A DNA stretch of 19,260 nt from CAYPTI01 sp964413525 [NCBI: uncultured bacterium] (lineage in GTDB: Bacteria > T1Sed10-126), in contig CAYPTI010000022.1 of the NCBI GenBank assembly GCA_964413525.1, positions 1 through 19,260 of the forward strand, given 5' to 3'. Below are positions 1 to 7,131 of this stretch, piece by piece. The notes below the pieces were generated by a model. That model saw only the letters and a program-made list of their open reading frames with translations. It ran no database searches and was not told the origin of the DNA. The stretch's first letter is position 1. Every line of letters starts with the position of its first letter. A program made the position numbers and the translations under genes.

Positions 1-224
1 TCCGGACCCCCGGCGTAGTTAATGTTGAATTCGTTGGGGAACTCGTACCCCACGATGTCCATGAACGTCTCCATGCTGTGGGACTCGTTGAATCCCTGGG
101 GGAAGGAACTCCCCATGGAGAGAGAAGTCTGAGCGTTCGCGGCCGGGGCAACCAACGTCACAGTAACTATAAACAAGAACCCCGCGCATAACGCGCCGAG
201 CTTGGAAAGATGATCACGAATCAC
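1..224 (-). CDS. dctP: TRAP transporter substrate-binding protein (DctP type), N-terminal part, cut by the window edge
   Basis: Periplasmic binding protein that delivers substrate to the DctQ/DctM permease. Only about 74 codons are inside the window. The translated start shows a Sec signal peptide: a charged stretch (IRDHLSK), a hydrophobic core (LGALCAGFLFIVTVTLVA) and a cleavage site after ANA. The mature protein opens with TSLSMGSSFPQGF, like the first beta strand of DctP proteins. I chose GTG at 224-222 because AAGGA lies about 10 nt upstream; a GTG three codons earlier would be only 1-2 nt from it. It is the last gene of a minus-strand group after dctQ and dctM, but a 139-bp gap with a promoter-like site precedes it, as often seen when the binding protein is made in excess. 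The ligand cannot be read from this fragment. Confidence 0.82.
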   Translation of the reverse strand, partial: MIRDHLSKLGALCAGFLFIVTVTLVAPAANAQTSLSMGSSFPQGFNESHSMETFMDIVGYEFPNEFNINYAGGP

Positions 225-321
225 GACAACCACATCCTTACGAAAAGGTAGGAGATGAAATGATTTTCAAGGAACATTCAGCTGATCGGTCCCGTTCATT
301 CTCGCCGGGAAAGCGATCCGT

Positions 322-350
322 ATTTTTAACATGGGAAGGGGGAATGTCAA
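322..350 (-). promoter_or_regulatory. Candidate sigma-70 promoter ahead of the TRAP binding protein
   Basis: On the minus strand a perfect TTGACA (350-345) is followed by an A-rich -10 candidate, TAAAAA (328-323, spacer 16) or AAAAAT (327-322, spacer 17). It lies in the gap between the dctM stop and the dctP start, about 100 nt upstream of the start codon. The -35 is a full match and the -10 is only fair. It would give the binding protein its own transcript. Confidence 0.45.
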
Positions 351-363
351 GAATGGGCGGACC

Positions 364-1674
364 TTACATGTAATTTGGCAGCCAGGTAATGATCGAGGGG
401 AACCCGATCAACAACCCCATTGCGATCAGGTCACAGACGATGAAGGGAAGGGCGGCCAGCCAGATGTCGCCGATCGTGATGTCATCCGGGACCACGCTCT
501 TCATCACGAAATTCAGCAACCCGAACGGAGGACTCGTCAGACCAATTTCCAGGCTGAGCAGGAAGATGATCCCAAACCAGATCGGATCCATGCCCAGCGC
601 GTTGACGATCGGCATCACCATGGGCGATACCAGCATGATGATGGCCGACTGATCCATAAACGCTCCCAGAAACAGCACAACGAGCTGGATCAACAGCAGA
701 ACCATCACCATGGATAAATCCAGTCCGACCACCACCTGGACCAGCCCCCGGCTCGCCCCGGTGATGGCCAGAAGCTGACTGAACCCGATGGACCCCGCGA
801 TAATCAACAGAACCATGCCCGTGATCCGGAGGGTTTCGAACAGGGCCCGCCGGAGCACCTCGTAGGAAAAGGCCCCGTAGTAGACAATCAACAGAAGCGT
901 CGCCACGGCGCCGAGGGCGGCCGATTCCGTCGGGGTGGCAATCCCGAGAAAAATGAACCCGATGACGACGAACACCACGCCCCCCATGGGCAAAATGTCC
1001 CTCAGGAACGCTATGATCTTGGTGCTCAGAGGAGTCGAGGGGACCTCCGTGTCCACGTCGTGTTCCGGCCTCATCACGGCCAGCCCCACGATGTATATCC
1101 CGTACAGAACGGCCATCAGCAGCCCCGGAAGGATCCCCCCGATCAGGAGTTCTCCGATGTTGATCTCCGCCACGCTCCCCAGCAGTACAGCCAGGGCACT
1201 TGGGGGAATGATCATCGCCAGACCGCCAATCGCCACGATGGGTCCAACGGTGATGGTCTTCGAATACCCTTTTTCCCTCATTTCGGGCACGAGCACGGCC
1301 CCCAGCATGGCCGAATTCGCCATGGTGGAACCGGACAGGGTTGAAAACAGGGTTCCCCCCATGCCGGCCAGGAGGGGCTCCCGGGCCGGCACCTTCCCCA
1401 TGAACAACCGGAGGGTCTTCATGGATTGCTGGGCAATCCCGGAATGGAAGAACAGTTCCCCCATAAAGATAAAGAACGGGATCGGGGCCAGGGTAAACGT
1501 GGCCAGGGAACGAAACATCTGACGCTGAAGCATGTTCGGACCGGTTGACACGCCGATGTACAACATGGCCGCGATCACGTTCACGACCATGAACGCAAAG
1601 GCCACCGGCATGCCCAGGGCGAGCAGGAACATTAACCCCGCCAGGAAGAGGATCAGGAAAAGCCACCATTCCAT
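364..1674 (-). CDS. dctM: TRAP transporter large permease (DctM)
   Basis: Large membrane subunit of a tripartite ATP-independent periplasmic transporter; it carries out sodium- or proton-coupled uptake of the ligand handed over by the binding protein. The 436-aa length is normal for DctM. The protein is almost entirely hydrophobic, with about a dozen membrane segments. Family stretches are visible: the N-terminal LFLAGLMFLLALGMPVAFAF, then GELFFHSG, GGTLFSTLSGSTMANSAMLG near residues 105-125, and a C-terminal TSPPFGLLNFVMKS. These match the two pseudo-repeats of the elevator domain. It starts 37 nt after the DctQ stop, with the same strand and order as in other TRAP loci, so the two are surely cotranscribed. 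Substrate type is not predictable from this subunit. The context (amidohydrolase upstream) suggests an amide, ureide or carboxylate. Confidence 0.95.
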   Translation of the reverse strand: MEWWLFLILFLAGLMFLLALGMPVAFAFMVVNVIAAMLYIGVSTGPNMLQRQMFRSLATFTLAPIPFFIFMGELFFHSGIAQQSMKTLRLFMGKVPAREPLLAGMGGTLFSTLSGSTMANSAMLGAVLVPEMREKGYSKTITVGPIVAIGGLAMIIPPSALAVLLGSVAEINIGELLIGGILPGLLMAVLYGIYIVGLAVMRPEHDVDTEVPSTPLSTKIIAFLRDILPMGGVVFVVIGFIFLGIATPTESAALGAVATLLLIVYYGAFSYEVLRRALFETLRITGMVLLIIAGSIGFSQLLAITGASRGLVQVVVGLDLSMVMVLLLIQLVVLFLGAFMDQSAIIMLVSPMVMPIVNALGMDPIWFGIIFLLSLEIGLTSPPFGLLNFVMKSVVPDDITIGDIWLAALPFIVCDLIAMGLLIGFPSIITWLPNYM

Positions 1675-1711
1675 GCTTACGAACCCCTGTCCCCGGATCG
1701 GGGGCTGACCG

Positions 1712-2347
1712 TCATGAGAACAACGTCCGGGTGAGAAAGCTATCCCGGGGACCCCGGATAAGGATCAGGACGTACTCGATGCTCAACATGGCAAACCCCA
1801 CCGGGATCACGGCCGTGACGGCCCAGTACGGGAGAACCAGGCGTTTGATCAACAGACGGCCGGTCTCGTACGCCCCGTAGGATGCCATTCCGCTGTAGTA
1901 CGTCAGGACCACACAGATGGTCAGTCCGAGGAGATTGCTGACCCACCAGAAAATTTTCCGGGGAGTCCGGGGTAACAGCATAATCAACACGTCGACTTTT
2001 ACATGGCCGTCAATCCGGAGAATCCAGGCCGCGCCAAGAAACGTCAACCAGACCAGACTGTACTCGACCAGCTCGATCGTGCCGGCGATTGAACCCCCCA
2101 GGAACCGCCGAGAAATGACGTTGGCCGATATAAGCAGGGTAATGGCGAGAATGATCAGCGTGCCGGCGAAGGCAGTTACGTAGGAAAACTCCTCAAAAAA
2201 CCCCCCGATCCCTCGGACTCCCCACACGTCGGGGAGATCCGGGACATCCTGTCCCGGATCCTCGTACTCGTACCCTTCCCCTTGGTCCGGGGAGCCCTCC
2301 CCCGGTCGAGGACCAGTTTCTCCTCCGTTTGAGGGTTGCTGACTCAT
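1712..2347 (-). CDS. dctQ: TRAP transporter small permease (DctQ) with an acidic N-terminal extension
   Basis: Small four-helix membrane subunit that holds the DctM transport domain. At 211 aa it is longer than the usual 160-180 aa, because about 50 residues precede the first helix. That extension is rich in Gly, Pro, Asp and Glu (GEGYEYEDPGQD near residues 22-33). Helix 1 follows (FAGTLIILAITLLISANVIS), then the typical DctQ segment with EYSLVWLTFLGAAW and VKVDVLIMLLP, and two more helices. The ATG at 2347 has GGAGG 11 nt upstream. It begins 33 nt after the amidohydrolase stop, so both are likely on one message. The extension would be cytoplasmic and low in complexity. A later start inside it is possible, but no internal Met occurs before helix 1. 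Confidence 0.9.
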   Translation of the reverse strand: MSQQPSNGGETGPRPGEGSPDQGEGYEYEDPGQDVPDLPDVWGVRGIGGFFEEFSYVTAFAGTLIILAITLLISANVISRRFLGGSIAGTIELVEYSLVWLTFLGAAWILRIDGHVKVDVLIMLLPRTPRKIFWWVSNLLGLTICVVLTYYSGMASYGAYETGRLLIKRLVLPYWAVTAVIPVGFAMLSIEYVLILIRGPRDSFLTRTLFS

Positions 2348-2380
2348 GTTCGTCGGTTCCTCCAGCTCAAGATGGGCAAC

Positions 2381-3796
2381 TCAGGAAGGATCCGGAGACC
2401 GTTCCAGAAACCGGCCCGTCGGCTGATCCGTAACCGGCTCCCGGTCGCGAATGACCACGGTTCCGTCCTTGATGGTGGTCACGGGCCAGCCGGTCAGCGT
2501 TTCTCCGTCCCAGGGGGAAAAATCTCCGATGGAAAGGCTTTCGCTTCCGTCGACCTCCCGTTCAAGCGACAGATCCACCAGACACAGGTCGGCGTCGGTG
2601 CCGGGAAGCAGAGATCCCTTCCGGGGATAGAGGCCGAAGATTCGCGCGGGGCTCCGGGTCAGCGCGTCCACCAGCCGTTCCAGAGGGACGTTTCTCCGGT
2701 GGACCCCGTAATGAAGCAAAACGGAAAGCAGGTACTCAATTTTCTGGTAGCTGGGCATAACCTCCCACATGTTTCCGGAATGGAGGTTTTTCTCCTCCCG
2801 GGTCAGGGTCACGTGGTCGGTGCTTAACACGTCAACTTTCCCCCGCTGGAATCCTTCCCACAAGGCGTCTACACTCTCCCGGGAGCGCAGGGGAGGAACC
2901 TGTTTCAGGACCGCTCCCCGGGAGGACGAATCCTCCAGCGAAAGAAAATCACACAGGGTCTCCACGTAGGTCTGCGGGTGCTTCCGTTTCACCGCCCGGG
3001 CCGCCTCCAGTCCTCGCTTTGAAGTAACGTGAACGAAATAGATAGGCACGCCCGCCTCGCGGGCGATCTCACCGGCCCGATGAATGGCCTCGGCTTCTCC
3101 GAATCCCGGCCGGGTTTCCTCCCACTGGGCGAGCGACAGATCGTTCGGGTGTTCCCCGGCGATTCGCTCCTTCTCGGAGTCGTTGATGGTCTGGTTCTCA
3201 CAGTGGACCAGCATCCGGGCCCCGTCCCCGAGCTTCCGGATCCGGCGCGCCGCCTCCAGCAGGAATCCGTCCGGGACGTTGCCGAAAAACCCCTCGATCC
3301 CGGCCGTGTAAAGTTTGAAGGACGTGATCCCGAACACCCGGGCCACGCGTTCGATCTGATCCAGGTGCTGCTCCTCCGAAACCACGAGGTGAGGAAAGAA
3401 ATCCGTCCACCCGTGGTTGGGGACAAGCCTTGACCATTCCTCCGCGGTCTCCAGCAGGGAGTCCCCTTCCTCGCTCCAGCACATTGACCCGACCGTGGTC
3501 ACCCCGCCCCGGAGGGCCGAATGGGTTTCGTGCTGAAGCTCCTCCTCCTTGGAGTGGAACACGTCGAGGTGAACGTGGGAATCGATCAGCCCGGGCAGCA
3601 CGTGAAGCCCGGTGGCGTCGATGGTTTCTCGGGCGTCCCGCTCGTCTCCGCTGTCCAGGGAGAGGATTTTTCCGTCTCGGATCGCGACGTCGGCCTGTAC
3701 CGTCCCGTCCCCCGGAATGACGACCGTGCCGTTCTTAATCAGTAAGTCGGCTGACTTCCCCGGAACTCCGGAGGTCCCGGCGGGCGATGCGTTCAT
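2381..3796 (-). CDS. Dihydropyrimidinase/hydantoinase-like cyclic amidohydrolase
   Basis: Cytoplasmic metal-dependent hydrolase of the dihydroorotase/hydantoinase/allantoinase group, which opens cyclic amides such as hydantoins, dihydropyrimidines or allantoin. All expected ligands are visible in 471 aa: His74 and His76 (SHVHLD), Lys161 (SFKLYT, the carboxylated lysine), His198 (LVHCE), His256 (YFVHVTS) and Asp327 (STDHV). An N-terminal beta domain (DLLIKNGTVV) and the C-terminal GSLLPGTDADLCLVDL complete the fold. The ATG at 3796 has AAGGTG about 8 nt upstream. It is followed after 33 nt by dctQ, so uptake and ring opening are probably coupled. The gap of 121 nt to the SDR upstream may hold a promoter. 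I cannot tell the substrate; the stretch after Asp327 (LTREEKNL) resembles hydantoinases more than dihydroorotases. Confidence 0.88.
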   Translation of the reverse strand: MNASPAGTSGVPGKSADLLIKNGTVVIPGDGTVQADVAIRDGKILSLDSGDERDARETIDATGLHVLPGLIDSHVHLDVFHSKEEELQHETHSALRGGVTTVGSMCWSEEGDSLLETAEEWSRLVPNHGWTDFFPHLVVSEEQHLDQIERVARVFGITSFKLYTAGIEGFFGNVPDGFLLEAARRIRKLGDGARMLVHCENQTINDSEKERIAGEHPNDLSLAQWEETRPGFGEAEAIHRAGEIAREAGVPIYFVHVTSKRGLEAARAVKRKHPQTYVETLCDFLSLEDSSSRGAVLKQVPPLRSRESVDALWEGFQRGKVDVLSTDHVTLTREEKNLHSGNMWEVMPSYQKIEYLLSVLLHYGVHRRNVPLERLVDALTRSPARIFGLYPRKGSLLPGTDADLCLVDLSLEREVDGSESLSIGDFSPWDGETLTGWPVTTIKDGTVVIRDREPVTDQPTGRFLERSPDPS

Positions 3797-3917
3797 ATCG
3801 GATCACCTTCACAAACAATGAGCTTATGGTTCCTGTTGCCGGAGATTTTCAATCCATCCACACGGAAGGCGTTACGGGCAACCGGTGGAACGAAGAACAT
3901 TCTGGGGACGGACTCCG

Positions 3918-4697
3918 TTACATTTCAACGACGGCTTCGGTACCTTCCCCGCTCACGCCCAGATAACCACCGTCCACGGGAAGCTCCGACCCGGTGATGA
4001 AGGAGGCCTGTTCGGAACAGAGGAACGCCACCGCCTGGGCGACTTCCTCCGGTTCCCCACAGCGACCCAGCATATGAAATTTCCCCCATTCCTCGTTGTG
4101 GGACTCCTTGTCTCCGTCCGCCAGCATATTCAGGGGGTCGGACCAGGTCCAGCCGGGGGCCACGCAGTTGACACGGATCCCGTCGTCGGCCAGTTCGAGG
4201 GCCGCCGACCGGGTCACTTGAACGTTGGCGGCCTTGGTCGCGTTGTAGACCCAGCGACCTTCCTGGGCCCGGTGTCCGGAGATGCTCGACATGAAGACAA
4301 CCGAACCGCCGCCCCGTTTCCTCATGATCGGCCGGCATGCCTTCATGATGAGTATTCCCCCGACGGTGTTCACCGAGAACCCGTTCAGCCAGGTCTCCTG
4401 GTCGGCGTCGAACCCGCCGTCCTCGTAGGTAACCGCGTTGTTAACGAGGTAGTCGACCCCACCGAACCGGTCGACCGTCTCGTCCACGACGGTCTGACAG
4501 TCGTCCGGGTCGGATACGTCCGTCGGGACAAACTCCACGTCCTCACCGAGTTCCTCGGCGGTCTGGCTGCCGGCTTCCTCATCGATGTCAGCAATCGTGA
4601 CCCGACAACCAAGGTCGGAAAAATGTTCCGCGATGACCGCTCCGATGCTCCGGGCGGCGCCGGTAATGATCGCAACGTTACCGTCCAGTGATTCCAT
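3918..4697 (-). CDS. Short-chain dehydrogenase/reductase (SDR), probably NAD-dependent
   Basis: Classical SDR of 259 aa that oxidises or reduces an alcohol/carbonyl group. It shows the nucleotide motif TGAARSIG (12-19), Asp37 at the end of strand 2 (TIADID), which favours NAD over NADP, NNAV (86-89, usually NNAG), catalytic Asn110, Ser138, Tyr151 and Lys155 (YNATK), and the C-terminal FITGSELPVDGGY. I chose ATG 4697 because GGAGG lies 8 nt upstream; two upstream ATGs lengthen the frame but have no ribosome site and add residues outside the fold. The gene is divergent from the indole-type monooxygenase at 5167. SDRs accompany such oxygenases in indole degradation clusters (IifB in Acinetobacter), so oxidation of a hydroxylated indole is a reasonable guess. 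It could equally work with the amidohydrolase operon downstream. Confidence 0.93.
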   Translation of the reverse strand: MESLDGNVAIITGAARSIGAVIAEHFSDLGCRVTIADIDEEAGSQTAEELGEDVEFVPTDVSDPDDCQTVVDETVDRFGGVDYLVNNAVTYEDGGFDADQETWLNGFSVNTVGGILIMKACRPIMRKRGGGSVVFMSSISGHRAQEGRWVYNATKAANVQVTRSAALELADDGIRVNCVAPGWTWSDPLNMLADGDKESHNEEWGKFHMLGRCGEPEEVAQAVAFLCSEQASFITGSELPVDGGYLGVSGEGTEAVVEM

Positions 4698-4793
4698 GAA
4701 CGTCGCCTCCATTCTCCCGAGGAAAATTGTCGATCCACATGAATTCGACCGCAAACCCTCAACCACAGGTTCCGTCAACCGGAATCGTCCTCC

Positions 4794-4823
4794 ACATTAA
4801 CCAACGGCGGAGAATTTTGTCAA
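4794..4823 (-). promoter_or_regulatory. Candidate promoter of the SDR gene
   Basis: On the minus strand a perfect TTGACA (4823-4818) is followed after 18 nt by TAATGT (4799-4794), giving a leader of about 90 nt to the SDR start. The -10 is poor (3 of 6). A copy of the word ATTGATTTG (minus strand, 4834-4826) touches the upstream side of the -35, where an activator or repressor could bind. Confidence 0.4.
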
Positions 4824-4834
4824 TTCAAATCAAT

Positions 4835-5116
4835 TCCATCCGGTGCGGTTGGTCGCCGAAAGACCCCGCTGCTTGCCCGGCCCCGTCGACTGGTTCAACC
4901 GACGCCGTACGTCGTCCGGCCCCGGGGAAACGGTTTTCCACCATCCCGTCGAACCCCCCCTTAACCCCATAATGCCGACGAATAATGATGCCCCTCCGGT
5001 AGAACTTGCAAGGAAATCTCGCATGACCTAAACTGGATTTTGCCTTCCTTTCCGTGGCTGCGCAGATTGACGTACCGGGATGGAAGCAGTCAAAGACGTA
5101 TTCGGACGGTTGAGAT
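4835..5116. other. Divergent intergenic region between SDR and monooxygenase
   Basis: The full gap from 4698 to 5166 is 469 bases. Apart from the listed promoter candidate and dyads I find no gene. Open frames here have no ribosome sites and no recognisable protein. The word CCGGCCCCG occurs twice about 40 bp apart, near 4880 and 4917. A TTGACG (about 5067) could serve as a -35 for the plus-strand gene but lacks a good -10. Confidence 0.5.
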
Positions 5117-5122
5117 TGGTTC

Positions 5123-5147
5123 ATTGATTTGTTCTTACCCAATCAAT
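5123..5147 (+). promoter_or_regulatory. Inverted repeat ATTGATT-N11-AATCAAT ahead of the monooxygenase
   Basis: A perfect 7-bp inverted repeat with an 11-nt centre lies 4 nt before the ribosome site and about 20 nt before the start codon of the flavin monooxygenase. Its left arm is part of the word ATTGATTTG that also occurs upstream of the SDR and of the TIM-barrel operon. The spacing between arm centres, 18 bp, is close to two helical turns, which fits a dimeric regulator. The position would suit a repressor. It is also weak as an RNA hairpin (A/T pairs), so a DNA operator is more likely. Confidence 0.45.
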
Positions 5148-5166
5148 TGCGAGGGAGCTGGTGTCA

Positions 5167-6414
5167 ATGGGAAACATCGGGATCATCGGTGCGGGACAGT
5201 CGGGGTTGTTGCTTGCGAAGGGGCTGCATAAGGCGGGACACAAGGTGACGCTGTACAGTTCGGAACGACCGGAGGAGCGCTACTGCGGCCGGATCTCGTC
5301 CACCCAGGCGATGACTCCTCTCGCCCGGGACGTCGAACGAGAACTCAACATGAACTTCTGGGAAAGCGAGTTGCCCCCCATCGAGGGATTCCGGTTCCGG
5401 CTCCGAACCCCGGACGGAAACTTTTTTGAATTTGAAGGAGATCTCGACCGCCCCGCGGAGTCCGTCGACCAGCGCGTTAAGTTCGCCAACTGGATGATGC
5501 ATTTTAAAGCCATCGGAGGAAACCTGGTCTACAAGGAAGTGCAGGAGGAGGATCTCCCCGACCTTGAGGACGAACATGACTTCATCGTTATCTCGACCGG
5601 GAAGGGATTTTTAAACGATATTTTTGAACGAAACGAGGAACGCTCCCCCTACGATGAACCGATGCGCGAGATTGGCCTGATGCAGTTTCGAGGAGCCGAT
5701 CCGTCGCCGGGAATGATTGACGGCAACCGGGTCTGCTTCACCATCCTGGCCGGGCTTGGGGAATGTTTTCCGATGCCCGTGCTGACCACCACCAAGGAGG
5801 GTCCGGCCTGGACCTACGTCCACGAAGCCATCCCGGGCTCGGAGATGGATGTTTTTGACGACCTGGACTGGGTCAACAACCCCGATGAAATGAAGAACCG
5901 CATCAAGGATTTCTGGGAGGATTTCTGTCCGTTCTTCGCCGAGGCGGTCGAGGAGGACGAATTTCGACTGACCGACGCCAACGCCACCCTCCAGGGGAAG
6001 TTCGCCCCGGGCGTCAAGCATCCCACCACCACCCTCCCCAACGGCACCACCGCCATGGCCCTCGGGGACGCGGCCATCACCAACGACCCGGTCACCGGCC
6101 AGGGCTCCAACAACGCCACCCGACATGCCTGGGTCGCGTTTGACATGATGAAGGACCACAACGGCCCCTGGGACGAGGACTTCGGGCAGGCCATCTTCGA
6201 CCGTCACTGGGAGGAATACGGCAAGGACGTCACCCGCTGGACCAACCTCTTGCTTGGCAAGCCCCCCGAACACGTGGTTAAACTGTTCGCCGTGGAGAGC
6301 CCCGCCATCGGGGACGAAATCGCCAAGGGCTGGAAGGACGCACCGTACTTCGATCCGTGGCTTTACGAGGCGGAGGAAGCCGAAAAGCTGATCAAGGAAA
6401 AGACTTCCGCGTAA
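5167..6414 (+). CDS. Two-component FAD monooxygenase of the StyA/indole monooxygenase family
   Basis: Oxygenase component of a group E flavoprotein monooxygenase. It uses FADH2 from a partner reductase to epoxidise or hydroxylate aromatic substrates. The 415-aa protein has GIIGAGQSG at residues 5-13, TLYSSERPEE after strand 2, and the C-terminal DPVTGQGSNNA and TRWTNLLLG, which line up with StyA (DPVLGQGAN, TRWTNFTLS). Aligned by eye to StyA numbering, positions 46, 48, 50, 73 and 96 are Ser, Gln, Met, Ile and Ala. This is the indole-monooxygenase set; the styrene set is Asn, Val, His, Tyr, Ser. Position 76 is Phe. ATG 5167 has GAGGGAG 9 nt upstream; a GTG at 5161 is too close. The reductase gene follows after 35 nt. 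The substrate is inferred. Confidence 0.9.
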   Translation: MGNIGIIGAGQSGLLLAKGLHKAGHKVTLYSSERPEERYCGRISSTQAMTPLARDVERELNMNFWESELPPIEGFRFRLRTPDGNFFEFEGDLDRPAESVDQRVKFANWMMHFKAIGGNLVYKEVQEEDLPDLEDEHDFIVISTGKGFLNDIFERNEERSPYDEPMREIGLMQFRGADPSPGMIDGNRVCFTILAGLGECFPMPVLTTTKEGPAWTYVHEAIPGSEMDVFDDLDWVNNPDEMKNRIKDFWEDFCPFFAEAVEEDEFRLTDANATLQGKFAPGVKHPTTTLPNGTTAMALGDAAITNDPVTGQGSNNATRHAWVAFDMMKDHNGPWDEDFGQAIFDRHWEEYGKDVTRWTNLLLGKPPEHVVKLFAVESPAIGDEIAKGWKDAPYFDPWLYEAEEAEKLIKEKTSA

Positions 6415-6449
6415 CCCCGTAACGTCATTCCTCTGTGAGGAACCCATCC

Positions 6450-6950
6450 ATGAACACCGAGTCTGCCGATTCACCCCCCCGGGACCAGTTTTTTTCCGCC
6501 ATGGGACACGTGGCCGAGCCCGTTTGGGTGGTCACCACGTACGATCACAACGACGACCCCACCGGGTTCACGGCCACCTCCGTAACCTCTCTCTCAGCCG
6601 ATCCCCCGTCCCTGGTCACCTGCATCAACCGGGACAACGAGGGAACCCCGGCCTATTCCATCGACACCGAGACGGCCGCTCACGTCCTGACCTCCGGTCA
6701 GGAGCACATTGGCAACCGGTTTGCGGGCATGGAGGACGTCTCCGGAAAGGAAAAATTCGCCGGCGACGTCCAGTGGCATCGCGAGGAGGGCTTCCCGGTG
6801 ATCGAGGACGTGTGCCTGAGGATGACCGGTGTGATCGACCAGATCTACGACGGATACACCCACAACATCACGGTGATTAAAGTCACCGACATCATGACGT
6901 CCGACCGCCCTCCCCTCCTGTACTGGAACGGGGAGTACGTCAACCTCTGA
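6450..6950 (+). CDS. Flavin reductase, partner of the StyA-like monooxygenase
   Basis: NAD(P)H:flavin oxidoreductase of the HpaC/StyB type (flavin_Reduct domain) that supplies free reduced flavin to the oxygenase encoded just upstream. The 166-aa protein shows the family pattern: PVWVVTTYDHNDDPTGFTA at the start, then TSVTSLSADPPSLVTCIN, FAGMEDVSGKEKF in the middle, and YTHNITVIKV near the C-terminus, where family members have the GDH.. stretch, followed by PPLLYWNGEYV. ATG 6450 is preferred because GAGG lies about 9 nt upstream; a GTG at 6435 has no ribosome site. The 35-nt gap makes an operon with the oxygenase clear. It ends shortly before a hairpin that may end the transcript. Confidence 0.93.
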   Translation: MNTESADSPPRDQFFSAMGHVAEPVWVVTTYDHNDDPTGFTATSVTSLSADPPSLVTCINRDNEGTPAYSIDTETAAHVLTSGQEHIGNRFAGMEDVSGKEKFAGDVQWHREEGFPVIEDVCLRMTGVIDQIYDGYTHNITVIKVTDIMTSDRPPLLYWNGEYVNL

Positions 6951-6952
6951 CC

Positions 6953-6979
6953 CCCGGACCCGGTTCGGACCGCTCCGGG
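6953..6979 (+). terminator. Hairpin after the flavin reductase, possible terminator
   Basis: CCCGGA (6953-6958) pairs with TCCGGG (6974-6979), and CGGT (6961-6964) pairs with ACCG (6969-6972) around a TCGG loop. The two stems are separated by a small internal loop. It starts two bases after the reductase stop codon. A short T-run comes about 10 nt later (near 6989), so termination may be weak. Confidence 0.4.
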
Positions 6980-7097
6980 CAATCGGTGATTTTGTCCCGA
7001 TTGGTGTGTGCATCCAGACTCCACTCGGGGTTGATGTCGCCGGCCCACAACCAACCGCCGGTCATCAATCATCCCGACCGACCTGAATAAACGCGAC

Positions 7098-7124
7098 GGA
7101 CGGGGTCCGATCGGGACCCCGTCC
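7098..7124 (-). terminator. Perfect 11-bp hairpin, terminator for the 48-aa gene (possibly bidirectional)
   Basis: GGACGGGGTCC (7098-7108) and GGACCCCGTCC (7114-7124) are perfectly complementary with a 5-nt loop. It lies 7 nt past the stop codon of the minus-strand small gene, and on that strand it is followed by a modest T-rich tract (GTTTATT). It also sits 148 nt after the flavin reductase, so it could stop plus-strand transcripts too. Confidence 0.65.
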
Positions 7125-7131
7125 ATCGGGA

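Noticed and set aside
482-1669. Long minus-strand frame of 395 codons overlapping the TRAP large permease
   Set aside because: It is the shifted frame of DctM. The protein is Gly/Arg/His/Pro-rich with no family motif, whereas the DctM frame is clearly membrane-like.
2336-2827. 163-codon plus-strand frame across the amidohydrolase
   Set aside because: Antisense of a gene with all its metal ligands in place. It shows no domain of its own.
4825-5142. Possible 105-aa minus-strand gene in the SDR/monooxygenase gap
   Set aside because: No ribosome site and no protein-like pattern. It overlaps the promoter elements and the dyad of the oxygenase.
5611-6474. Antisense frame of 287 codons under the monooxygenase
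   Set aside because: It mirrors the StyA-like coding strand, has no ribosome site, and its composition is that of a shadow frame.
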